DNA of 64,000 bases from contig NZ_NFZS01000001.1 of NCBI RefSeq assembly GCF_003264855.1, positions 2,356,001 to 2,420,000 on the forward strand, in the 5' to 3' direction. This document shows, piece after piece, positions 51,023-60,600 of this stretch. Position numbers and translations under genes: made by a program. The notes beneath the pieces were generated by a model that did not search any database, had not been told where the DNA came from, and was given only the letters and a program-made list of their open reading frames with translations. The DNA comes from Dyella jiangningensis. Lineage in GTDB: Bacteria > Pseudomonadota > Gammaproteobacteria > Xanthomonadales > Rhodanobacteraceae. Within the stretch, counting starts at the first letter, position 1. Each line of letters begins with the position of its first letter.

Positions 51023-51843
51023 ACGACGAAACCTTTCGCACCATCGAGGTCTCCAACCCCACCATCGAGGCAGGTGGTCTGACCTTCGTGACCGTCAAGA
51101 GTCGCGCATTGCGGCGGCGTGCGGATGTCACCCTCTTTGTGCCGCCCCTCGCCCTGGGCGAGACGGACCTGCCGATCGTCGTGCTGCTGCATGGCGTATA
51201 CGGCTCGCACTGGGCGTGGGCACTGAAGGGCCACGCGCACCTCACCGCCGCCCGCCTGATGGCGGAGGGCGCATTGCCACCCGTGGCGCTGGTGATGCCG
51301 TCGGACGGCTTGTGGGGCGACGGTTCCGGATATGTGGCGCATACCGATCACGACGCCGAACGCTGGATCATCGACGAGATGCCGAAGCTGGCGCAGGAGG
51401 TCATCGCCAATTGCAGCAAGCGCTCACCGCTGTTGATCGCCGGCCTGAGTATGGGCGGTTTTGGCGCGCTGCGCCTTGCCGCGAAGTACCCGCGCCGCCT
51501 CACGGCTGCAGCCGCCCTTTCGGCGGTGACTCACGCCTCGCAGTTCGACGCATTGATCGAAGAGAACCGCGTTGGCTGGCGCAAGGCCGCCGCCGACATC
51601 GACGTATTGTCAGCACTCACGGCCGTTCAAACTCCGCTGCCGCCACTGCGCATCGATTGTGGCCTCGACGACGCCTACCTCGACGCCAACCGTGCCCTGC
51701 ACCGGGATCTGCAACGCGCCGGCGTTGCGCATCAATACGCGGAAGGCCCCGGCGGCCACGATTGGAATTACTGGTCGGCCACGCTGGAACACACCCTGCG
51801 CTTCTTTGGCGAGGCGCTGCACGCCACGAAGGACGAGCCATGA
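51019..51843 (+). CDS. alpha/beta-hydrolase esterase (esterase D / tributyrin type)
   Basis: 274 residues, cytosolic. Nucleophile Ser144 in AGLSMGGFGALRLAAKYP. The oxyanion HGVYGSHWAWALKGH follows LPIVVLLHG, and the catalytic His is likely in the GGHDWNYW segment (as in S-formylglutathione-hydrolase/EstA-like proteins); the Asp is probably in DCGLDDAYL. It hydrolyses small acyl or aryl esters. Both ends overlap its neighbours (ATGA with the dehydrogenase, ATGA with the GH13 gene). Confidence 0.88.
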   Translation: MNDETFRTIEVSNPTIEAGGLTFVTVKSRALRRRADVTLFVPPLALGETDLPIVVLLHGVYGSHWAWALKGHAHLTAARLMAEGALPPVALVMPSDGLWGDGSGYVAHTDHDAERWIIDEMPKLAQEVIANCSKRSPLLIAGLSMGGFGALRLAAKYPRRLTAAAALSAVTHASQFDALIEENRVGWRKAAADIDVLSALTAVQTPLPPLRIDCGLDDAYLDANRALHRDLQRAGVAHQYAEGPGGHDWNYWSATLEHTLRFFGEALHATKDEP

Positions 51844-53420
51844 AACCTGCACGACCGTTGCTTGCCGCATTCGCCCTGCTCGCCGCACTTGTCGGCATGT
51901 TCGCGCAGGCCGCCACGCCACCGCCGCCGGAAAGCCAGGTCTACTACCAGATCTTCTTCCGCAGCTTCCGGGATGCCAACGGCGACCACATCGGCGACCT
52001 GAAGGGCCTGGCTTCGCGCCTCGACTACATCAGGCAACTGGGCGCCACGACCATCCTGCTGACGCCCCTGCAGCCTTCGCCGTACTACCACAACTACTTC
52101 GCCACCGAGTTCAAGGGCATCGAGCCGGCCTACGGCACGATGGACGATTACTTCGCCTTCATCCGCGCCGCCCATGCGCAGGGCCTCAAGGTCTATCTCG
52201 ACCAGGAGTTCCAGTACGTCGCCGAAGGCCACCCGTGGTGGCGCGATGCCGTCTGCAAACCGGAGTCGAAATACGCCGATTACCTGCTATGGAAAGACGC
52301 CGCGCATTGCGAAGCCGAGCCGTTCCTCAACAAGGCGAAATGGGAAGGCTACGACGGCCGCAACATCGGCATCGCGATGGTGAACCTGTCCAATCCCCAG
52401 GTGCGCCAGTACTTCCGCGACCTGCTGTTGTACTGGACCGATCCGTATGGCGATGGCAGCGGCCGCGATGGCGTGGACGGCCTGCGCATCGACCACATGA
52501 TGGACGACCTCGACCACAAGGGCCTGCAGAAGAACCTGTTCGCCGACTTCTGGACGCCGATTTTCCAGGCGTTGAAGGCGCGCCGCCCTGCGTTGCGTAT
52601 CCTCGCCGAGCAGGCCGACTGGGGCTTCGGCACGGCGTGGCTGACCGACGGTCATGCGGACGCGGTGTTCGCTTTCCCCCTGCGCGGCGCGCTGGTGTCG
52701 CTCGACAAGCGACAGATCGTCGACACGATCCGTGCCACCGACAAGGCGACGCCGGCAGGCAAGACGCAGGTGATCTTCCTCGAAAACCACGACGTCGACC
52801 GCTACATGTCCGAAGTCCACGACGACGCGGCAAAGGCGCGTGCCGGCGCTGCCATCGCACTCATGCTCAAGGGTGATCCACTGATCTACTACGGCCAGGA
52901 GCTGGGCATGCGCGGCATGCAGCCCAAGAACGCCGGCACCTCCGGCGGTGTGCCGCTCACCGATGCCATCGGCATTCCCGTGCGCGAGGCCTTCCGCTGG
53001 AAGGCCGACCTCGACGCCGCGGGCTCGGCCACCTGGTATCGCCGCAATCAGCATTTCTGGGATGCACGCTTCAACCGCTCGAACGACGGCGTCTCGCTGC
53101 AGGAAGAAGAAAGCCGCCCCGACTCGCTCTACCACTGGTACGTCAAGTTGCTCGCCCTCCGCCATGCGCGGCCGGAAATCGGTGGCGGTGAGCAGCGTGT
53201 CCTCTGCGACGACGGCAGCGCGGTGCTGTGCGTCCTGCGCGAACAAGGGGACCGACGTACGCTGCTGCTGGTCAACCTCGGCAGGGCTGCCGCACGGCCG
53301 TCGCTGGGCTCGGCGCTTCCGTCCGGCGCGACGTGGGTTGATCTGCTCGACAACGGCAAGCCCGGCGCCGCCGATGCGATGCTTGAGCCCATGCAGGTGC
53401 GTATCCTGGGCTCGCGCTGA
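51840..53420 (+). CDS. secreted GH13 alpha-amylase-family enzyme
   Basis: 526 residues with a signal peptide (to about FAQAA, residue 25), so periplasmic or secreted. The (beta/alpha)8 barrel motifs are all present: YYQIFFRSFRDANGDHIGDLKGL, nucleophile D218 (GLRIDHM), acid/base E257 (ILAEQADW), and H317-D318 (FLENHDVDR). The last ~90 residues are the beta domain. Probably a cyclodextrinase/neopullulanase- or maltogenic-type enzyme working on malto-oligosaccharides before uptake. It overlaps the upstream esterase gene (ATGA), closing a five-gene run with the transporter. Confidence 0.92.
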   Translation: MKPARPLLAAFALLAALVGMFAQAATPPPPESQVYYQIFFRSFRDANGDHIGDLKGLASRLDYIRQLGATTILLTPLQPSPYYHNYFATEFKGIEPAYGTMDDYFAFIRAAHAQGLKVYLDQEFQYVAEGHPWWRDAVCKPESKYADYLLWKDAAHCEAEPFLNKAKWEGYDGRNIGIAMVNLSNPQVRQYFRDLLLYWTDPYGDGSGRDGVDGLRIDHMMDDLDHKGLQKNLFADFWTPIFQALKARRPALRILAEQADWGFGTAWLTDGHADAVFAFPLRGALVSLDKRQIVDTIRATDKATPAGKTQVIFLENHDVDRYMSEVHDDAAKARAGAAIALMLKGDPLIYYGQELGMRGMQPKNAGTSGGVPLTDAIGIPVREAFRWKADLDAAGSATWYRRNQHFWDARFNRSNDGVSLQEEESRPDSLYHWYVKLLALRHARPEIGGGEQRVLCDDGSAVLCVLREQGDRRTLLLVNLGRAAARPSLGSALPSGATWVDLLDNGKPGAADAMLEPMQVRILGSR

Positions 53421-53436
53421 CTCACGCCAAGCCGCC

Positions 53437-54294
53437 ATGGCCCTGCCCCATCTCGATCGCCCGATCTGCGAACCGGTGGAACTCCCGCCGGGCGCACCGG
53501 TGCGCATCGAGCGCATCCGGCAGGGCCGCCACGCGACGGCCAGCGAACCCTTCGTGCATTTTCACGACGTGCACGAGTTGGTGCTGTTCGGTCGCGTCGC
53601 CGGCCACTGCGATCTCGAAGATTGCCGCTACACGCTGACGCCAGGAAGCATCGTCTTCATTCCTTCCCTGCATCAACACGACTTTTCGCTGGAGGCCGGT
53701 CCGCGGGACTGGGTGCTGCTGCAGATAGAAGCGGCGGCCGGCGAGTCGTTGTCACGGCACGCCGGCATGGAGCGCCTGCACGAACCGTTCTGCACCAGGC
53801 CGGGCCGATCGTTGAGAGTACGGCTGCGCGAGCTCACCGACTGGCTGCTGGAACTGGATCCCCTCGATCCCCTGACCCTGCCGGTCACCGACTTGCTGCT
53901 GCGCGCGGCGGCACAGGCCCCGGCCATCGAAGGCGAGAAGCTCGTCAGCCGCGCACGAAGCCTCCATCGACTGCGTCCTGCGATCGACCGCCTGCGGCGC
54001 CAGCCCGCCGCTGCACCCGGCGCCGAGCAAGCCGCGGCGCTTTGCGCGATGTCACCTGCCTACTTCAGTCGTCGCTTCAAGCAGCAGGTAGGCATGAGCT
54101 GGAGCGACTACGTACGCATGCATCGCCTGCATCTTGCCAGTCGGCGCCTGCTCGAAACCGGGCAGAGCATCGCTGCCATCGCGGCGGGCCTCGGTTTTGC
54201 TACCCCTTCGCACTTCGGCGAACTCTTCCTGCATCGGTTCGGCCTGACGCCTGGCGAGTACCGCCGTGCGGCACTCGCCTCGCGTCGCCGCTGA
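53437..54294 (+). CDS. AraC-family regulator with cupin sensor
   Basis: 285 residues from ATG 53437, 16 bp after the GH13 stop and so in the same operon. The N-terminal cupin has HFHDVHELVLFGRVAGHCDLEDCRYTLTPGSIVFIPSLHQHDF. The C-terminal double helix-turn-helix (~185-280) has PAYFSRRFKQQVGMSWSDYVRMHRLHLASRRLLETGQSIAAIAAGLGFATPSHFGELFLHRFGLTPGEYRR. It probably senses a sugar and activates this cluster, acting together with the LacI repressor. Confidence 0.9.
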   Translation: MALPHLDRPICEPVELPPGAPVRIERIRQGRHATASEPFVHFHDVHELVLFGRVAGHCDLEDCRYTLTPGSIVFIPSLHQHDFSLEAGPRDWVLLQIEAAAGESLSRHAGMERLHEPFCTRPGRSLRVRLRELTDWLLELDPLDPLTLPVTDLLLRAAAQAPAIEGEKLVSRARSLHRLRPAIDRLRRQPAAAPGAEQAAALCAMSPAYFSRRFKQQVGMSWSDYVRMHRLHLASRRLLETGQSIAAIAAGLGFATPSHFGELFLHRFGLTPGEYRRAALASRRR

Positions 54295-54302
54295 CGCGTC
54301 CA

Positions 54303-55280
54303 TCACTTGGGTGTCGGCGCCAGCAGGAAGCCCATCGGGATAGCCAGCCGCGCCGCCCATGACCGCTCGCTGTGCTCGGCGCCTTCGAAAACCCGGCTTT
54401 CGAGACGGTCGCCTTTCCATCCGCTCGCTTTCAGCCACTGATCGACGCGCTGCTGTGTCGGGCCGTAGTTCGCATCGAGGGTCGCCGTACCGTGATCGAA
54501 GTAGATGCGGTGCCGTTCGGCCGACGGGAAATGGTGCTGGATGTAATCGACGAAGGCATCCGGCGCGGGATCATCGGTCCTGGCATCCAGGGAGAGATAG
54601 GGCCCGGGCCAGTGCGTCGAGAGGCAGGCCGCACCACCAAAAATGTCCGGATATTCGGCCATCGCATACCAGGCCATCAGCCCGCCCATGCTTGAGCCCA
54701 TCACGAACGTCGCGTCGGGCCTGGTATCGACCGCAAAGCGCTGGTCGATGGCGGGCCTGAGTTCCTGCGTCACGAATTTCAGGAACGCATCCGAATAGGG
54801 CGCGACCGGCATGATCTGGAAATTGCCCAGCTGCTGCGCAAACAGCGTCCGGCGCTGATCGGGCGTCAACGACTCCCAGGGCTTCTGCGGAAAATACTCG
54901 CTCATGCGCTCGGTCGCCGCGTTGGCGATGCCCACGATGATGAACGGACGCGCCTTGCCTTCGCTCATCAGCTTCGCAGCCGTGGTGTCCGCCTGCCAGC
55001 TCGGCAGCTTGCCCGCCTCGCGTTCGCCAAACAGGTTCTGGCCGTCGAACATGTACAGCACGGCGTACGGCGCATGCTCCGGATAGCCTGGCGGCAACCA
55101 CACGTCGACATCGTGCGGCGCCACGAATTGCGAAGGGAAGCGTGCAAGTCGCTGGATCTTCCCCACCGTGGCGACCTGTGCTGCCGACGCATCCGCTGCA
55201 TGCGCGGGGATGCTCGTCGCCACCAGGCCAAGCACAAGCGAGACGAGGATGCCGGGGAAAGTTCGCTTCGCCATCCGCAT
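54303..55280 (-). CDS. exported esterase (enterochelin-esterase-like alpha/beta hydrolase)
   Basis: 325 residues from ATG 55280, chosen because AAGGAG lies six bases upstream; the frame continues further without it. The signal peptide is cleaved near IPAHA-AD. It contains VDVWLPPGYPEHAPYAVLYMFDGQNLF, nucleophile Ser in VMGSSMGGLMAWYAMAEYPDIFGG and catalytic His near EGAEHSERSW. The family includes Fes-like, feruloyl and acetyl esterases. A role in removing acyl groups from oligosaccharides outside the cytosol fits the setting. It is 20 bp downstream of the GH13 alpha-glucosidase gene and so co-transcribed. Confidence 0.87.
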   Translation of the reverse strand: MRMAKRTFPGILVSLVLGLVATSIPAHAADASAAQVATVGKIQRLARFPSQFVAPHDVDVWLPPGYPEHAPYAVLYMFDGQNLFGEREAGKLPSWQADTTAAKLMSEGKARPFIIVGIANAATERMSEYFPQKPWESLTPDQRRTLFAQQLGNFQIMPVAPYSDAFLKFVTQELRPAIDQRFAVDTRPDATFVMGSSMGGLMAWYAMAEYPDIFGGAACLSTHWPGPYLSLDARTDDPAPDAFVDYIQHHFPSAERHRIYFDHGTATLDANYGPTQQRVDQWLKASGWKGDRLESRVFEGAEHSERSWAARLAIPMGFLLAPTPK

Positions 55281-55300
55281 GACGTTCTCCTTTTCCATGA

Positions 55301-56968
55301 TCAGGCTCCTGCCACGGCTTCGGCAATGCCGCCAACGTGCGGCGCCACCATCGGCGCATCCAGTTCGGCGAACCATGCGCTGTAGCCCGGCAACCGTAGC
55401 TTGCCATTCTCCATTTTCCCGCTGGGCAATCCATGGTCATGGCAGGCACAGGCGTTGTCGATCGGCAGCGGCAACACCACCGCCTCGCTGCCGAGGTTGA
55501 ACACGCCGAGCACGATATCGCCGCCGAGCTTGCGCTCGATCGCCAGCAGCGGCTCCGGCACGTCGAGCAGACGGATACTGCCCCACTTCATGGCGGGTCG
55601 CTGCTTGCGCCATTGCAGGAAGCGACGGAAGCGATGCAAGGGCGACGCCTCGTCGCGCTCCTGCGCCTCCACGCTCAGGCGGCGATGGCGATCATCCAGC
55701 GGCAACCAGGGCATGCCATGGGTGAAGCCACCTTGTGGCGCATCGCGCCATGGCATCGGGGTCCGGCAACCGTCGCGCCCTTTCGATTCTGGCCAGAACG
55801 TCATGCCATAGGGATCGCGCAGCGCCTCGAACGGAACGTCGGCTTCGGGCAGCCCCAGCTCCTCGCCCTGGTAGACGCACACCGAGCCACGCAAGCTGCA
55901 TGCGAGCGCACTGAACAGGCTGGCCACGTGATCCGGCGCATCCGGAGGCGCCCAGCGCGTGCGCACGCGCACGGAGTCATGATTGGAGATGGCCCAGCAC
56001 GGCCAGCCCGAAGGCATGCCCCGCTCCAGCGCTTCCACCGTGCCGCGGATGTAGTCGGCGGAATGCTCGGCGCTCAGCAGTTCGAAGCTGTAGCTCGTAT
56101 GCAGATGCTGGTCCCCGGTGTATTCCGCCATGGTCGCCAGCGAGTCCTCGGATGAGACCTCACCCAGCGCCACGCGATCCGGATACGCATCCAGCAATGC
56201 GCGCAGCCGCTTCAGGAACGCCAGGTTCTCGGGCCGCGTGTTGTTGAAGAGATGCCGTTGATAGGCGTACGGACTGTCCGGCGAGAAGCCCCGCCCAACG
56301 CGCTGGTCGGCCGGCTTGGCCGGATTGTCCCGCAACAGCGCGTCGTGGAAGCAGAAATTGATCGAGTCGAGGCGGAAACCGTCCACGCCCCGATCAAGCC
56401 AGAAACGCAGGTGATCCAGCGCCGCATCGGGAACCTCCGGGTGATGGAAGTTGAGGTCGGGCTGCTCGGCGAGGAAGTTGTGCAGGTAGTACTGGCTGCG
56501 CCGCGGTTCCCATTGCCAGGCAGGGCCGCCAAAGATAGAGAGCCAGTTGTTGGGCGGCGTGCCATCCTCACGCGGGTCGGCCCATACGTACCAGTCGGCT
56601 TTCGGGTTGTCGCGGCTGCGCCGGCTTTCCTCGAACCATGCATGCTGGTTCGAGGTGTGGCTGGGCACCTGATCGATCATCACCTTCAGGCCGAGCGCGT
56701 GCGCCTTCGCCAGCAGGCGATCGAAATCCTCGAGCGTCCCGAACACCGGGTCGACATCCCGGAAGTCGGCGATGTCGTAGCCGTAGTCCGCCATCGGCGA
56801 CTTGAAGAAAGGCGAGATCCAGATCGCATCCACGCCCAGGCTGGCGACGTAGTCCAGCCGATCGATGATGCCCGGCAGGTCGCCCACGCCATCGTCGTCG
56901 CTGTCCTGGAAGCTGCGCGGATAGATTTGATAGATGACTGCACCGCGCCACCAGGGGGCGTCACTCAT
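55301..56968 (-). CDS. GH13 alpha-glucosidase / oligo-1,6-glucosidase, cytosolic
   Basis: 555 residues from ATG 56968 (CGGAGA seven bases upstream; the open frame extends to 57466 but this extension is not family-like). Opening PWWRGAVIYQIYPRSFQDSDDDGVGDLPGI is the alpha-glucosidase/oligo-1,6-glucosidase branch. Nucleophile D201 (GFRLDSINF), acid/base E270 (VALGEVSS) and H330-D331 (ISNHDSVR). NFLAEQPDLNFHHPEV is typical of GH13_23-like enzymes in Xanthomonadales. It cleaves terminal alpha-glucose from the oligosaccharides brought in by the MFS transporter. Divergent from the TonB receptor gene; shared upstream operator sites are listed. Confidence 0.93.
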   Translation of the reverse strand: MSDAPWWRGAVIYQIYPRSFQDSDDDGVGDLPGIIDRLDYVASLGVDAIWISPFFKSPMADYGYDIADFRDVDPVFGTLEDFDRLLAKAHALGLKVMIDQVPSHTSNQHAWFEESRRSRDNPKADWYVWADPREDGTPPNNWLSIFGGPAWQWEPRRSQYYLHNFLAEQPDLNFHHPEVPDAALDHLRFWLDRGVDGFRLDSINFCFHDALLRDNPAKPADQRVGRGFSPDSPYAYQRHLFNNTRPENLAFLKRLRALLDAYPDRVALGEVSSEDSLATMAEYTGDQHLHTSYSFELLSAEHSADYIRGTVEALERGMPSGWPCWAISNHDSVRVRTRWAPPDAPDHVASLFSALACSLRGSVCVYQGEELGLPEADVPFEALRDPYGMTFWPESKGRDGCRTPMPWRDAPQGGFTHGMPWLPLDDRHRRLSVEAQERDEASPLHRFRRFLQWRKQRPAMKWGSIRLLDVPEPLLAIERKLGGDIVLGVFNLGSEAVVLPLPIDNACACHDHGLPSGKMENGKLRLPGYSAWFAELDAPMVAPHVGGIAEAVAGA

Positions 56969-57074
56969 GGGTGTCTCCGATTGGGAATAGGCGTGGCGAC
57001 GAATGCGCAACGAGGTTGTGTCGTGCAACGGTCGGGCAAGCGTACGTGACGCTCGCAGGCACGAGCAGAGGTCG

Positions 57075-57087
57075 CAAACGTATTCAT
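57075..57087. promoter_or_regulatory. candidate LacI operator, glucosidase side
   Basis: CAAACGTATTCAT, identical to 57339-57351, 107 bp upstream of the alpha-glucosidase start. On the other strand GAATACGTTTG differs by one base from the site near 47346. Confidence 0.5.
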
Positions 57088-57338
57088 CGAGAAAGTCGTT
57101 TTGATGAAGACGCACGCGCGGCCCGGCATCGTGCGCGAGCGGATGATGCGCCATGCTGCAACACGCAACGAACCCCCGCGGGGATTTCATAAGTCGCTGG
57201 CCTGTATGTCCGGCGACTGGTGCTGCCTCGCAAAATTTCCTGCGAGTCGGCGCGCAAATGGCCCAATGCGACGTCATGAATGCGCGCGTCGATCTCGTCC
57301 AGCGAATTCGCCACGCCGCAATCATGCGCGGGAATCCA

Positions 57339-57370
57339 CAAACGTATTCATACGCCGCATACGTATGCGG
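57339..57370. promoter_or_regulatory. candidate LacI operators, TonB receptor side
   Basis: CAAACGTATTCAT (57339-57351), containing CGTAT-tc-ATACG, immediately followed by the perfect 16-bp palindrome CCGCATACGTATGCGG (57355-57370). They lie 140-170 bp upstream of the receptor ATG. A central CG and ATACGTAT core fit the LacI family. Confidence 0.6.
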
Positions 57371-57510
57371 AAGCTGTTCGCCTCGAAGACACCGCTCTAG
57401 CATCGATTTCACACATTGGCCCGGGGGAGCTGCGCTTCGAACGAAGCGTGCGACGGGTCGCTCCACATACCAATGAAGTTCGTCATGACGAAACGGGAGG
57501 GCGTGCTGTC

Positions 57511-60432
57511 ATGAGTTTCAAACGCAGGATTTTGGTGTTGGCCATGGCGTCGGCGGGTATCGGCCTGTGCGGGGAGGCACTGGCCCTGGATGCATCGCCC
57601 ACGAACATCGCCTCGCAGAGCAACACGCCAGGCAACGATGGGCAGTCGCAGGCAAGCGCCCCGCCCGCCACCAAGGACACCCACGACAAGGACGGCGAGA
57701 AGAAGCCGACCAAGGAAGAAAAACTTGCCCAGACGCTGAATACCGTCACCGTCACCGGCTACAGCCGCAGCGCGGCCACGTCTGCCGACATCCAGCGCTA
57801 TTCGGACAAGATCGAGAACGTGGTGACCGCGGCCGATATCGGTGGCCTGCCCGACCAGTCGATCGCCGACGCCCTGACGCAACTGCCCGGCGTGGCCGCA
57901 CAGCGCATCGGCGGCCAGGCATCGCAGATCAACCTGCGCGGCCTGCCCGGCAATTTCATCCAGACCACGCTCGATGGCCGCGAACAGCCATCGACGAGCG
58001 GCAGCAACTACATCCAGTTCGACGACTACCCGTCCGAGCTGATCCACCAGGTGTCGGTCTACAAGTCGTCACAGGCCAACATCATCGAGGGCGGCGTCGG
58101 CGGCACCATCGCGATGGAAACCGCCAACCCGCTGGACAACAAGAAGGACCAGTCCTTCAACCTGGATACGCGCGGCAGCTACAACTCCCGCGCCGACGGC
58201 GTGTACGGCGCCAACCCGCGTGCGTTCCGCATCAGCGCCGCCTACCAGGGCAAGTTTCTGGCCGACACGCTCGGTGTCGGCCTCGGCTATGCGCAGCTGT
58301 ATCAGCCGCACGTCGCCGAGCAGTACATCAACGAGTCCTATTCGACGACGCCTGCCACGCTCAATGGCAGGCCCACCTACATCAATACCGGCGTGCAGAT
58401 CAGCCAGAACGGCGGCACCGAGCGCCGGCACGGCTACATGGGTACGGTGGTCTGGCAGCCGAACGATGCGTTCAAGCTGACGGGTAACGGCTTTTTCTCG
58501 AAGTACGACAACACCTCGTTCCAGCGCGGCATGCGTGCGCAGCTGTTCACCAACGGCGGCGCGGTCATCACCAACCCGGTCGTGTCGCCCAACGGCGCGC
58601 TGATCGGCGGCACGGCGAGCAGCATCCCGGGCGGGTTCTTCGGCATCAACGGACTGCAGGCGTTCTCCGTCGCGACTACCGCTAACGACCAGTCGAACAA
58701 TGCCGACGTGTTTTCCGGTGGCCTGAACGCGCAATGGAGAACCGGACCGTGGACGGTCACCGCGGATGTCTCCGCCTCGCGAGCGAACAGCCACACGGTG
58801 GGTTCGGACGTCACGGCCGATGTGTACAACGGCCTGGGCTCGGGGCTACCTCTCATCGCCGACCAATCCGTCTCGTTCCTGCTGCACGGGCTCAACGTGG
58901 GCGATTTCTCGGTGGCCAATCCCGGCTCCTACACCGACCTCGGCAAGATGGCCTTGTCGAGCTACGGCATGTATCCGACGACGTATCGTGACGACCGCAA
59001 GGCCTTCCGCAGCTCGGTGCGCTACGAATTCCGCGACAACCCGGTGTTTGCCGGGCTTGAAGGCGGCGTCTACCTGAGCAACCAGACCTACAGCGCCGAT
59101 CGTGCCGTGTGGCTTTACGGCTCGGCCTGGGGACAGTACTGGCTCTCCACGCCCAAGCAGCCGCCACTGGCGCTGGATAGTTCCAATGCGGTGAAGACCT
59201 GCTGGAAGAGCAGCGAGTTCAAGAATTTCCCCTGCTTCCTCGGGCTCAACGCGAACGCGATCCTCGCCGCCCATGGCATCACGCCCGACCCGCAAAAGGA
59301 CTGGTCGCAGAACTGGACCGAAACGCAGAGCGGCGACGTGAACGTCAAGATTCGTGACGCCTTCGTGCAGGCCGACATCGAAACCACCGTGTTCGATCGC
59401 GCGCTGTCCGGCAACCTCGGCCTGCGCGTCGTGCACACCTCGCAGTACAGCCCGGGCCTGCAGCAGGTGGGCAATCATGCGGGCGAGCCGATCGCCGACG
59501 GCCACGGCGTGATCAGCACCGACTACACCCGCGTCAACCCGGGCCAGACCTATACCGACTACCTGCCCTCGCTGAACCTCAATCTGGAACTGGACGACGA
59601 AAACCAGATCCGCTTTGCCGCGGCCAAGGTGATGGCCCGTCCGCCGATCGACCTGCTGAAATCCGGCGTCGCCTCGTACATCTTCAACGGCACCTACAAT
59701 CTGACGAGCGGCACCAATCCCATGCTCGACCCGATGTACGCCAGGCAGTACGACCTGGTGTTCGCGCACTATTTCCCCGACTCCACCGGTGTGTTCGCGG
59801 CTGACGCGTTCTACAAGCACATCGATTCGTTCGTGCAGACCATCACCGATCCGAACTACGACTTCGCCGCGCACGGCTACCTCGTGCCGATCAATCCGCA
59901 GACCGGGCAGCCCTATCTGAACGGCACCTTCCAGACCGCCTACAACAACACCAAGGGTGGCTACGTGCGCGGTCTCGAGCTGCAGCTGATGAGGACGCAC
60001 TTCCTTCCGGGATCGTGGTCCGGCCTGGGCTTCAGCCTCAACTACGCGTACACCGAAAGCGGCACCAAGGTCGAATCCAATCTTGGCGGCTTCCCGCAGG
60101 AGCAAGGTCTTCCGGGCTTGTCCAAGAACGTGGCCAGCGCGGCGCTGTTCTACGACGGCGACAGGTTCTCCACCCGTCTCGCCGCCAACTACCGCTCGCC
60201 GTTCGTCTCCGCCGCGCAGGTGTCGTTCACCTTCCAGACCGTGTACTTCGCCTCCGAGAAGGTGCTCGATTACCAGGCGTCGTACAAGTTCAACGACTAC
60301 CTCAGCGGCCTGTTCCAGGTGCTCAACCTGACGGACCAGCCGACGCGCACCTACTTCGGCAACGCCACGCAGACGAGCACCATCCAGTATTTCGGCCGCA
60401 CCCTCTACGCGGGCGTCAGCCTCAAGTTCTGA
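57511..60432 (+). CDS. TonB-dependent receptor (Xanthomonas/Caulobacter type), oligosaccharide uptake
   Basis: 973 residues from ATG 57511 (GGAGGG upstream). Signal peptide to about residue 27, then a charged Lys/Glu linker, LNTVTVTGYSRS and the plug domain (NVVTAADIGGLPDQSIADALTQLPGVAAQRIGGQASQINLRGLPGNFIQTTLDGREQPSTSG). The 22-strand barrel follows, ending in RTLYAGVSLKF. GVGGTIAMETANPL and AKVMARPPIDLLKSG are features of the TIGR01782-like family. It moves large alpha-glucans or malto-oligosaccharides across the outer membrane with TonB energy. Genes of this family in Xanthomonadales sit in carbohydrate-utilisation clusters exactly like this one. Confidence 0.93.
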   Translation: MSFKRRILVLAMASAGIGLCGEALALDASPTNIASQSNTPGNDGQSQASAPPATKDTHDKDGEKKPTKEEKLAQTLNTVTVTGYSRSAATSADIQRYSDKIENVVTAADIGGLPDQSIADALTQLPGVAAQRIGGQASQINLRGLPGNFIQTTLDGREQPSTSGSNYIQFDDYPSELIHQVSVYKSSQANIIEGGVGGTIAMETANPLDNKKDQSFNLDTRGSYNSRADGVYGANPRAFRISAAYQGKFLADTLGVGLGYAQLYQPHVAEQYINESYSTTPATLNGRPTYINTGVQISQNGGTERRHGYMGTVVWQPNDAFKLTGNGFFSKYDNTSFQRGMRAQLFTNGGAVITNPVVSPNGALIGGTASSIPGGFFGINGLQAFSVATTANDQSNNADVFSGGLNAQWRTGPWTVTADVSASRANSHTVGSDVTADVYNGLGSGLPLIADQSVSFLLHGLNVGDFSVANPGSYTDLGKMALSSYGMYPTTYRDDRKAFRSSVRYEFRDNPVFAGLEGGVYLSNQTYSADRAVWLYGSAWGQYWLSTPKQPPLALDSSNAVKTCWKSSEFKNFPCFLGLNANAILAAHGITPDPQKDWSQNWTETQSGDVNVKIRDAFVQADIETTVFDRALSGNLGLRVVHTSQYSPGLQQVGNHAGEPIADGHGVISTDYTRVNPGQTYTDYLPSLNLNLELDDENQIRFAAAKVMARPPIDLLKSGVASYIFNGTYNLTSGTNPMLDPMYARQYDLVFAHYFPDSTGVFAADAFYKHIDSFVQTITDPNYDFAAHGYLVPINPQTGQPYLNGTFQTAYNNTKGGYVRGLELQLMRTHFLPGSWSGLGFSLNYAYTESGTKVESNLGGFPQEQGLPGLSKNVASAALFYDGDRFSTRLAANYRSPFVSAAQVSFTFQTVYFASEKVLDYQASYKFNDYLSGLFQVLNLTDQPTRTYFGNATQTSTIQYFGRTLYAGVSLKF

Positions 60433-60439
60433 TGACGCC

Positions 60440-60468
60440 GGTTGCGCGCTCCGCGAGGAGCGCCAACC
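60440..60468 (+). terminator. hairpin after the TonB receptor gene
   Basis: GGTTG-c-GCGCTCC, GCGA tetraloop, GGAGCGC-CAACC: 12 bp with one bulge, seven bases after the stop. There is no T run. Confidence 0.55.
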
Positions 60469-60600
60469 CCATTGCCGCACCGATCTTTCGGAAGCGCTGT
60501 CGTATGCCGGAGCAACTGCACCGTCGTCTCGCGCGGTGCATGTTGGCGAGAATTCGCCGCAAGGATGGTCGTCGTGGCGTCGCGGCAGGCCGCAGCACGT

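Larger units (their letters stand above)
56969..57510. other. divergent promoter region, alpha-glucosidase / TonB receptor
   Basis: 542 bp with two identical CAAACGTATTCAT copies (57075 and 57339) and a perfect 16-bp palindrome (57355-57370). Frames here are extensions of neighbouring genes or shadows; no gene called. Confidence 0.6.

Noticed and set aside
55301-57466. Extended 721-residue version of the alpha-glucosidase
   Set aside because: The extra 166 N-terminal residues are Arg/Cys-rich and cross the operator region; family alignment and the CGGAGA site place the start at 56968.
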